Of a DNA stretch of 64,000 nt, positions 54,013 through 61,686 are shown piece after piece. The stretch spans positions 14,570,001 to 14,634,000 of the forward strand of contig NC_079883.1 of NCBI RefSeq assembly GCF_029227915.1, given 5' to 3'. Made by a program: the position numbers and the translations under genes. The first letter of the stretch is position 1; each line of letters starts with the position of its first letter. The DNA is from Hydractinia symbiolongicarpus (lineage: Eukaryota > Cnidaria > Hydrozoa > Anthoathecata > Hydractiniidae). The notes beneath the pieces were generated by a model. The model was not told the DNA's origin, ran no database searches, and saw only the letters and a program-made list of their open reading frames with translations.

Positions 54013-57000
54013 GTATACGGGCATTATAATATAAATGAACCCGTAGAAAAATCCACGGGGTTGCCCGTCGCGTTCGCTCGTCCTTTAAATTTACCAGTCG
54101 CAACAAAGTGGATAAAAATATATTGCATTTGGTATTGATGCGCATTTTAAAAATTTCGTGTTTCCGTTACGGGACACTGCTTTCGCGGCCACACAGACAG
54201 ACAGACGACGGCTATTATTAAAGAGAAGACTTCGTACGTTTCAGGTTGTCGTGAATGCATTATTGTATTCAATCCCATCCATCGCCAATGTATTGCTCGT
54301 TTGCGTGGTATTCTGGTTAATCTTCAGTATCATGGGATACAATTTATTCGGTGGACAATTCTGGTATTGCATTGATGCTAACGGCAATAAATTGAATTTA
54401 TCAGTGATTGACACAAAAGCTGATTGTCTCAATGAAACAAACCAAGCACTAAATTACACCTGGATCAACAAGAACATTAATTTTGACACTTCCATCAATG
54501 GATTTCTTGCGCTCTTCCAAACGGTAAGCGACCAACATATTTTTTTAGGAACACTTTTTATCTCATTCTTGTCCGCAGCAATTCCGGCGCGAAAGTGCGT
54601 TTATCGATAAATTTTATTCTACAAAATTTACGACGACAACATCAACACCTTATCGACATTGTTTTCGTGTCAACAAAAAAAACAGATAAAAATATTACCA
54701 TCTTATTTACGTCGACATCGTTAACCGTCAAGTCGTCAAAAAAGATCGATTAGGTATAATTTGCGTTGTTTTTATTATGCAATTTTAGGCCACGTTGGAA
54801 GGATGGTTTGAAGCAATGGCTGACGCACAAGATATCCGAGGGGTAAACTTTATTCTTATCTGTCCAATCTCGTCCAAAACATATTGATTGCAGAGTTTTC
54901 TATACAATTTACCTTTGCGTTTGTACCGTTATTACTAGTTGATAATTTTTTTAATTTTTAGGTAGAAAAGCAACCTGGTTACCAGGAAGCGTTTGAAAGC
55001 CAGATCTTTTTCGTCGTTTTTATCATACTCGGAGCATTTTTTATTTTGAATTTATTTATTGGTGTTATCATTGATAATTTTAACCGTTTGAAACAACAAT
55101 ACGAAGATGGTGTTGGAATTTTCCTGACACCTGGCCAACGCAACTGGATAAATACTCTCAAGGCTGCTTCGTTAAAAAAACCATCAAGAAGATTGACAAG
55201 ACCAAAGGTGTGTATTCTTTTTGAGATTTTGTAGACTCATAAAGAGCAAAAAACTTTGTACGGAATAAAATTGAGTACGGAGTGAAATTGAATGCTGAAC
55301 GTAGATAGACACCTAATAAATCTGTGTTTTTTGAAGAATAAATATATGTGATTTTTTAATGTAGTGTACACTGTACTCAGAAAAAATTGTTGTCTAACAC
55401 TTGCGTATTTTATAATCGTTTTTACCGCCATTTTGAATTTAATTTAATTTTTCTACCCCCATTTTTTAATTTGCTTTATTATTTTTAGGCAAAATGGAGA
55501 GCAGCATTATTCGACTTTATTCACACAAAATACTTTGAATTTTTCATTATGTCTGTTATCCTCCTTAACATGTTAACGATGATGATCCAACATGATAGAC
55601 AATCTGACGAAGTGACATTAGCATTAGAATATTTAAATTACTTGTTCACCGGTATCTTCACCATCGAAGCAGTGGTTCGACTGACCGCTATGAGACTGGA
55701 ATATTTTAAATACGGCATGAACGTGTTCGATTTTGTAATTGTTGTTTTTTCTATAGCTGGTAAGTTTTTTTTTTTTCGTTTTACTTTTTTATTTCGCAAA
55801 TATTTAACAAGTCTTTGGAGAGAGCCAATCTCGTCCCCAGTGTTTGTAAGGTGTTTATTTGGACGGACTTTCATCAAAAATGTAAAAAGGTCTTACAAGT
55901 CCTGGGGACTAGGTTAAGGGTCAGCTTATTTTTGTCTGGCTATTTGTTGCACCGCAAAAGGTCAAATTTGTTCATATTAAATTTAAAGAAAGCTTTCTAA
56001 CTATTAATATGCACAAATATATGTATAACACATAAGTTTAAACACGTAAATTAAATTAGAGTGTAACTTTGAGGTTAACTAAAAACTGTGACATGATACA
56101 AAGAACACGTCGCAGGAGAGTTACTATAAGTTCCGCTACACGGATTTGTTACGTATAAACAAACACCCCGTGGAGATGGATAAGAGGACCAACAGCACGC
56201 ACATATGCACGCACGCACATTAGTTGCACGATAAAGCACGATAACGCACGTTGCACGTACAATAACGATGTGGAAAATATCCAGAACATGCACACAGGTA
56301 GGAAACCCGATGCACTTTTTTCTCTTTGTTTTTTGTTTACATACCTTCGTTCCTAGGAATTTTTGTCTTTTTGATAAAGGGGCTGGGAACGAGGGTATTG
56401 ATTTTCTCTTACGACTGCACAAGAACGCGGAGAAAATCGTTTAACTCAGCACTTCAATAAAAAATTCTAAGATTTGATTTTTTCTAGTATTTGTCCATAA
56501 AATGAAACAATCCTTATACCACTAACAAATCTTTTTTATATTTCCTCGTTTCAGTTATAATTATGGATTGGTACGAACAAGATTTCATTATTTCACCTGG
56601 TTTATTTCGCGTCGTCCGTGTTTTCCGCTTGGGAAGACTGCTCCGTTTCTTCGAAGGCGCAAAAGGAATTCGCAAACTTTTGTTTACTATTGTAAAATCG
56701 GCACCTGCATTAAGCAATATCGGCACCTTATTGTTTTTGATAACATTTATATACGCCATTATGGCTATGAGCATTTTTGGACGACTAAAACACCAAGGTT
56801 ATATAAACCAAGTGGTTAACTTCGAGACTTTTGGAAGCAGCATGTGTTTACTATTTAGAATATCCACGGCTGCCGGTTGGAACGGCGTTTTGGACTCAGC
56901 AATGGTTCAGCCACCGAAATGTGACCCGAATTTAGACATAGGGGCCACTGTGACTTCGGGAAATTGTGGCCATGAGCTAATTGCAGTCTTGTTTTTTGTT

Positions 57001-57750
57001 TCGTATATCATTCTGATTGTTTTGATTATCATAAATATGTACATAGCAGTTATATTAGAAAACTTCAATCAAGCACAATCTCAAGACGAGGCTGGAATTA
57101 CAGAAGACGATTTAGAGGCGTTTTATGTAGCCTGGGAAGAATTTGATCCCAAAGCAACACAATTTATAAAATACAGCCAGTTACCAGATTTTATAGATGC
57201 ACTAGATGGCCCGTTAAGGGTGCCAAAACCAAACTATTGGTTCTTAGAAGAGGGTGATATCTCCATAAAAGAACGACATCGCTGTCATTGTCTCGATATT
57301 ATGACTGCATTGATTAAGAGAGCGCTGGGAGATGCAGCTGGAGGTGAGAGCAAAGATTTAGAGAGCGTTTTAAAGAAGGTGGAGGAAAAATACCGAACTA
57401 TATTCCCACAAAGAACCAAAGAAATTGCTATAGAGACAACACGCGAGCGCCTAAAAACGGAAAACTCAGCCGCAAGGCGAATCCAGCGTGTTTTCCGAAG
57501 ACATTTACTAATGGACGAAATTGCGCTCATCGCGAATTCTCGAAACATGAGTTTAAGAGCACGCGAAAAAAATTTATCGAAGATTGAACAGTTAGTTACG
57601 GTGATGTGGAAAACACAAAGAAATAACCCAGATGCTGATTCAGAGAGTGAATCAGAAGATGAAGAAGGAGGGGAGAGCGAAGGAGAGCATGAAAAAGGTG
57701 AATCTAACACGGAACCTCCTCAACAGGTAGCCGAGACGTCGGAAGCGTAA
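43472..57750 (+). CDS. Voltage-gated sodium channel alpha subunit, D-K-E-A filter (21 exons, isoform A)
   Basis: This is a four-domain, 24-segment plasma-membrane channel. Exons: 43472-43876, 46038-46165, 46514-46594, 46939-47067, 47321-47412, 47692-47941, 48612-48756, 49310-49447, 49631-50014, 50217-50405, 51357-51716, 52195-52401, 52550-52616, 52701-53095, 53209-53382, 53460-53561, 54245-54523, 54789-54842, 54962-55207, 55489-55759 and 56555-57750. All junctions are GT-AG and phase-consistent, giving 1763 residues. The ATG is preceded by an in-frame TGA at 43463. Filter residues are D402 (TLDYW), K737 (CGKWIE), E1179 (TLEGW) and A1472 (TAAGW), the medusozoan Na+-selective pattern. The domain III-IV linker has IFL (1246-1248) where vertebrate Nav has IFM. 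RRSSV in the II-III linker is a PKA-type site. The C-terminus has an EF-hand-like region and an IQ motif (1675). The last exon has an alternative at 60470-61686. Confidence 0.95.
43877..46037 (+). other. Nav intron 1
   Basis: This 2.2-kb intron is flanked by phase-0 sites. It contains a 12-bp perfect palindrome with a CRE core at 44277-44288. I see no exon-like sequence; a 62-codon frame at 45560 is not supported by similarity. Confidence 0.75.
44277..44288. promoter_or_regulatory. Palindromic CRE-like site in Nav intron 1
   Basis: The 12-base perfect palindrome cgtgacgtcacg contains TGACGTCA. It lies 400 bases into the first intron, where enhancers are common. Binding by a CREB/ATF factor is inferred only. 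Confidence 0.4.
46038..49447 (+). CDS. Nav domain I (exons 2-8)
   Basis: Exon 2 ends in the pre-S1 segment [12 protein letters not shown]. Exon 3 holds S1, exon 4 S2-S3 ([12 protein letters not shown]), and exon 5 the S4 voltage sensor ([18 protein letters not shown]). Exon 6 holds the S4-S5 linker, S5 and the extracellular turret, which has NHANYS and GNAS glycosylation-type sequons. Exon 7 holds the P-loop with filter Asp in TLDYW, and exon 8 holds S6 ([15 protein letters not shown]). Exon phases run 0, 2, 2, 2, 1, 2, 0, 0 and all join in frame. Confidence 0.92.
48427..48462. repeat. Perfect 15-bp hairpin in Nav intron 6
   Basis: The arm tcgatatttctatag (48427-48441) is exactly complementary to 48448-48462 across a 6-base A-rich loop. 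The intron is transcribed, so the RNA could fold here. No known ncRNA is recognised. Confidence 0.6.
49631..52401 (+). CDS. Nav domain II (exons 9-12)
   Basis: Exon 9 carries the I-II linker, with RRSAS and a KKKKKPK cluster, and S1. Exon 10 covers S2, S3 and the start of S4. Exon 11 covers the rest of S4, S5 and the pore with K737 in CGKWIE, where vertebrate Nav has Glu. Exon 12 completes S6 ([14 protein letters not shown]) and enters the basic start of the II-III linker. All four exons are phase 0 at both ends. Intron 11 contains a TIR element. Confidence 0.92.
50693..50739. repeat. Perfect 16-bp hairpin in Nav intron 10
   Basis: The arm atgttgacaaaattgc (50693-50708) is the exact complement of 50724-50739 with a 15-base loop. 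It could be a very short foldback element or a structured intronic RNA. Confidence 0.6.
51733..52021. mobile_element. TIR element in Nav intron 11
   Basis: taacgagattaatt (51733-51746) is matched inverted at 52008-52021. Sub-terminal 'TTTTCGCGAA' and 'TTGCGAAAATTAA' segments also pair. The interior is non-coding. It shares its arm sequence with the foldback at 59251-59360. Confidence 0.6.
52550..55207 (+). CDS. Nav II-III linker, domain III and inactivation linker (exons 13-19)
   Basis: Exons 13-14 encode the linker with a KRRSSVD PKA-type site and a cysteine cluster ([12 protein letters not shown]) before S1. Exon 15 has S2-S3, exon 16 the S4 sensor ([16 protein letters not shown]), and exon 17 S5 and the turret with two NxT sequons (NETN, NYTW). 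The 54-bp exon 18 holds the filter Glu in ATLEGW. Exon 19 has S6 and the III-IV linker with the IFLTPGQ inactivation-gate motif, followed by KKPSRR. Confidence 0.92.
53757..54225. repeat. Cluster of 'CCCGTGGAAAAATCCACGGG' family repeats in Nav intron 16
   Basis: Three related units start near 53757, 53880 and 54039. Each has a 'CCCGTRGAAAAATCCAC' head and a 'CCGTCCTTT' segment; unit 2 ends in a GACA microsatellite and unit 3 in CAGACAGACGACGGC. Partial relatives occur near 25590, 33059, 36985, 40830 and 51055. The third unit ends about 20 bases before the exon 17 acceptor. Confidence 0.6.
53974..54012 (+). repeat. GACA microsatellite
   Basis: About nine and a half perfect GACA units lie within the repeat cluster of Nav intron 16. 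Confidence 0.9.
55489..55759 (+). CDS. Nav domain IV S1-S3 (exon 20), the shared donor exon
   Basis: The exon encodes S1 ([14 protein letters not shown]), S2 with TIEAVVRL, and most of S3 ([11 protein letters not shown]). It ends in phase 1 (a lone G) before GTAAGT. Both downstream terminal exons, at 56555 and at 60470, supply the two bases needed to complete the codon in frame. Confidence 0.93.
55827..55914. repeat. 'CCTCGTCCCCAGG' foldback in Nav intron 20
   Basis: Arms aatctcgtccccagtgtttg and an inverted partner ending in cctggggactaggtt pair over ~23 bases with a few mismatches. It lies in the intron where the choice between terminal exons would be made. A shorter related pair is at 56349-56396. 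Confidence 0.65.
56555..57750 (+). CDS. Nav terminal exon A (domain IV end of S3 to C-terminus)
   Basis: The acceptor TCGTTTCAG precedes the exon, which joins exon 20 in frame. It encodes the acidic S3-S4 paddle [11 protein letters not shown]4 ([17 protein letters not shown]), S5, a P-loop with Ala in TAAGW, and S6. An EF-hand-like region ([20 protein letters not shown]), an IQ motif ([10 protein letters not shown]) and a highly acidic Ser/Glu tail follow, ending in TAA after SEA. Poly(A) hexamers follow at 57770 and 57948. Confidence 0.93.
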
Positions 57751-57769
57751 CTCGATATTTGCACGATAA

Positions 57770-57953
57770 AATAAATCAACTTAAAACAGCTAATACCAAA
57801 CTTGCAGCAACAAAAAAGAGAACACCATTTTTTCAGAAAAAAAAGAAAAGAAAAGAAAACACATAACAACAGTTAGAATTTTCGGGTTATCCCAAATACA
57901 TTTTACGAGGATGGTACGATACTACTCGATAAGATACGAAGTGGTAAAATAAA
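57770..57953 (+). terminator. Candidate poly(A) signals after terminal exon A
   Basis: AATAAA occurs at 57770-57775, only 20 bases past the stop, and again at 57948-57953. Use of either would end the isoform A transcript before terminal exon B. Confidence 0.45.
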
Positions 57954-58484
57954 AGTGCTGTAATGTAATTGCCGTACTTAAAACTATCGATTTTTTTAGA
58001 AAGGAAAACTCGTTATCATCGATTTAAAGCGAGCGAAATAAGACTGGATATTGTTTTTGATATTTCAAAAACAATATTCAGATACAAAAGAAACCTCTTA
58101 ACATAGGAAAGTCGCCTCGCGCAGTAAGCGGGCCTGCTGCTTTTTGATACTTCGTGTAAAAATCCACTTTTTAAAAAGTAGCTTCGACCTAAGAAAACGT
58201 CGTGATAAACGTGTAATTTAAACATGATCAAACAAAGAAGAAAAACCTTTTAAAATTAAAGCTTAAATACGCAAAACTTTCATATACCCCTGACTAAAAA
58301 AATAAATATTAATCTTGTATTTATTTATTACGTCATAACTGCTTTTTAAGTTGTAATTTTTTTATATATTATAAATTTAATGTAGTTAAGTCAAAGCATC
58401 CTGCTGTGTTATTTCTGACGATCCTAAATCTCTTCTGAAGTTAAAATTCAAACTTACGCTGGTCTTTCAAGAGGGGGGAGAGAA

Positions 58485-58502
58485 GGGGGGGGGGGGGGGG
58501 GG
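58485..58502 (+). repeat. Run of 18 guanines
   Basis: This homopolymer follows another G-rich stretch (GGGGGGAGAGAA), unusual in such AT-rich DNA. Its true length may be uncertain, because homopolymers are error-prone in sequencing. Confidence 0.9.
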
Positions 58503-59250
58503 ATTGCATTATATTTTATTTAAAAATAAATTAGGAAGAAGAAGTCAGAACACAGTCTGTAACACAGGCTGTGCAACAAATTGCAGAGGGGTCACACAAA
58601 CCCACTTAAAACAAGTATAATAAAACAATTTTGCTTTCAAGAGCAAACCAGCGTCTTTTTTTGACGAATAAATGTTTGACTCGGGAATGCAATTTTGTTG
58701 GATATATTAGACTTGTTGAAAGCTGTAGTGAATAAGTTCTACTTTCGTAATAAAAATAAAGTTTAAAAAGATATAAAACAAAAAAATAACGAATCAATAT
58801 TACAGTATAAAAAAATATAACATTTAAAATTACACTTAAAATAATAGTAATAATAAATGGCCTACATAAAACTTAAGCCAACAAAATTATTTTAGCTGTC
58901 ATGTAATGAAGTACACTCTTCGGCTTGTACACGTTCTTTAAAAGCAACCCCATTTTGGGGGTCAGGCCTACTGGGGTGGGGCGTTTTTGGCTCTCAAGGT
59001 CGCTTTGTACCTAATTTTATGAGTACTTGTATCACGAACCTTTGCTCTCGGATAGTGTTTGTGAGCAGTGAATCCAACACACAAACTTTTTTCTCCAAAA
59101 CACACTCATAGGTATTTTGGCCACTTCTTAGTTTTGCATGTGTTTGCTATTCAGATAAAGATTGGATTTAGAGAACCCAACACATAGAAATTAAAAAAAG
59201 CCATTTCAACAACTGTTTCTCATTTTTCTTAAGGGAATTAATTTTTCAAG

Positions 59251-59360
59251 GGAATTAATTTTCGCGAATTTCACGAGTTTTGGGTCAGTTTCGCAGTAAT
59301 TAGTTTCACCAAAAACTATTGGGTAACTCGCTATTCGCAAAATTCGCAAAAATTAATTCC
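59251..59360. mobile_element. Foldback element with 20-bp arms
   Basis: ggaattaattttcgcgaatt (59251-59270) pairs with aattcgcaaaaattaattcc (59341-59360) with one mismatch. The interior is non-coding. The arm resembles the ends of the intron 11 element. Confidence 0.65.
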
Positions 59361-60326
59361 TGTAAGGCACTTGACGGTGATGTGAATTATCCGTCAATGT
59401 GGACTTAAAATTTTTAGATGGAATAAACGTTTTCAGATTCAATTTTCAGATTTATTTAACGAAAATCTAAATTTTAAAATCCTAAAATAATATTTACACT
59501 GCTATTCGATTGGAAGTCAAATCGATTCAAAAACAATGAAAACACACTCTGGTGTACTTTAAACCAAACAGACTACCACAGAAGTTTATTTAAGGCTGTA
59601 TATTTGTTCCAGACCTTAAAACCCTTTGAGCCATCAAAGTCTAATATGGTACAGTCAACTAGACCATGCAAATCTGTGTGACGGCTGTTTGAGGGGGAAT
59701 ATTTTAGAGGAAATTTTTTCACGATTTTATTCTTAAATTGAAAAATCGCGTACTCCAGAGGGTGTAAGCAAATGGATAGGGAAGAAAACATGGATATTTT
59801 AGGAAAAGCTTTCTTTGAATATTTTCATCATCTCAAATAGGTTTTCGTGTTTGACTACAACACAACCAGGATTAAAATTATGGCCGCTTTATAGAAGAAC
59901 TTGTTGAACTTACTCGCAGGACAAAAAAAAACTTCTAAAAATGAAATTTCAAAAACTTTTCACTACACACTCTTTCATAAGAATCAGTACAATCCGACCT
60001 AGTCAAATTTTAGCATGGCTTACTTTTTTCTCAAATTTCTCAAAATTTAGGTTTAAATAAAAAAGTTTTTTTGTTGCTATTGGTCCTTATAATTGTGTTC
60101 ATAAACAATCGAGAAAGAAAAAAAACGACCAAGAACAATCATTAGCTTGAGAGAGAATATACATTCTGGATTGTTCTTATTTAAGGGCAAAATTTAGACT
60201 CGCCTTGCTCAGTTTTAAAAACAATGATTCAGACCTGAAATTGTTCTTATATTTTGACAAAGTCTGAAGCGCGTGTTCTTATTGTTCTTAAAGAAAGCGT
60301 GTATGTTAATGCATAAAATCAATTTT

Positions 60327-60425
60327 ATTGACACAATAAATCACAAACTTCGTGCCGTTATAATGTTCTATGATTGGTTTAGAACTCTACAATTTCTACT
60401 ACGGCTATCAAAAGGGGCGCCAAAA
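60327..60425 (+). pseudogene. Possible relic of a non-LTR retrotransposon reverse transcriptase
   Basis: One frame reads FIDTINHKL ... FYDWFRTLQFLL ... KGAP. The order recalls the DT(V/I)NH ... DWF ... GVPQG elements of LINE reverse transcriptases, but with large internal losses. The piece is short and the resemblance is by eye only. Confidence 0.25.
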
Positions 60426-60469
60426 GAGGATTTTGATTGTAAGATGATAATATTTACGTTGTTTTCTAG

Positions 60470-61686
60470 ATATCATCCTGACACAAATGGAGATTAAAAT
60501 CGGTTTATCACCTGGTTTATTTCGAGTTATTCGAGTGTTTCGCTTGGGTCGTCTTCTTCGATTTTTCGAAGCTGCAAAAGGAATCCGTCAGCTTTTGTTT
60601 ACTATTTTGAAATCTGCACCAGCATTGAGCAATGTGGGTACATTACTTTTTTTGATTTTATTCATCTATTCGGTCATGGGCATGTCGATATTTGGAAGAT
60701 TGAAAATGAATGGAGCGATAACACCTGTCGTAAACTTCCAAACCTTTGGAAGCAGTATGTGCGTGTTGTTTCGAATCGCAACAGCTGCAGGCTGGAACGC
60801 TGTGTTGGATGGTGCTATGGTTCAACCGCCTAATTGCGATCCAAACTTGCCTATTGGGAATGGAATTACCCAAGGGGACTGTGGAAATCAAATAGTGGCA
60901 GTTCTTTTTTTCGTTTCGTATATCATGTTAATTGTTTTGATTATAATAAACATGTACATAGCAGTGATATTGGAAAATTTTAATCAAGCACAATCTCAAG
61001 ACGAGGCTGGAATTACAGAAGACGATATCGAGGCTTACTACGATGTCTGGCAGTTATACGATCCGAAAGCTACGCAATTCATCCGATATCAGGAGACATC
61101 GTCGTTCCTTAACGCGCTTGAACCACCGTTTCGCATCCCGAACCCGAATTACTGGTACCTGGAAGAGCAGAACATACCGATGAAAGACGGGTATAAAATT
61201 CATTGTTTAGATTTGTTGATGACGCTGATAAAACACATCATAGGTGACGATAAATGTGTGGAGAGTGAGCACACGAATGAGATTATGAAGAAAGTGAACG
61301 CAAAGTACAAAGTAAAATTTCCACAGCGGTTCAAAGAAAACACGATAGCTACGACAGATGAGCGCCTTAAAATCGAAAAACATGCCGCAGAAACGATCCA
61401 ACGCGTTTTCCGTTGGTATTTATTAAACGGTCATATTGAATCGTTCATAAATTCCACCGCACAAAGTAACAACATACAACTACATCGAAAGTTTAAACAA
61501 ATCGAAGCGCTCTTCAAGGTTATGTTAGAATCAAAACGCAAACGTATGGAAGAACAAAGGTTAAAAGAGGAAATGGAAAAAGAAAAGGAACGTGAAAAGT
61601 TGCTCCCGCCACAAACTAACGACGACTCGTCTGGTGAATACTACATGGGAGATGAAGATGATATCGTGGAAACACCGTTCCTTTAA
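60470..61686 (+). CDS. Nav alternative terminal exon B (second copy of domain IV end of S3 to C-terminus)
   Basis: A GTTTTCTAG acceptor precedes AT, which completes the phase-1 codon of exon 20 and keeps the frame open to the stop at 61684-61686. From the exon start, both the filter Ala (offset 318) and the IQ motif (offset 927) fall at exactly the same distance as in exon A. The two copies therefore have no net indel over more than 300 codons. S4, S5, P-loop and S6 are nearly identical. The S3-S4 paddle (LTQMEIKIGL), the IQ surroundings (IQRVFRWYLL) and the tail differ; here the tail is a Lys/Glu/Arg helix ending ETPFL. I see no upstream copy of exon 20 or earlier exons, so a separate channel gene is unlikely. 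Isoform B would be 1770 residues. A non-expressed duplicate remains possible. Confidence 0.85.

Larger units (their letters stand above)
57776..60469 (+). other. Interval between the two Nav terminal exons
   Basis: For isoform A this is 3' flank; for isoform B it is part of a 4.7-kb intron that also skips exon A. It holds a poly(G) run at 58485-58502, a foldback at 59251-59360 and a possible reverse-transcriptase relic at 60327-60425. A minus-strand 72-codon frame at 59573-59791 is unrecognised. Confidence 0.55.

Noticed and set aside
43472-57750. Calcium channel (Cav) instead of sodium channel
   Set aside because: The filter is D-K-E-A rather than E-E-E-E, a III-IV linker with an IFL gate is present, and the C-terminal IQ region is Nav-like.
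59573-59791. 72-codon minus-strand frame between the Nav terminal exons
   Set aside because: It could be a transposon fragment, but I cannot match it to any transposase or reverse-transcriptase motif.
60470-61686. Second Nav terminal exon as a decayed pseudogene fragment
   Set aside because: The frame, acceptor, filter residue, S4 arginines and IQ spacing are all intact, and differences concentrate in loops and tail. This fits selection better than decay, though expression is not proven.
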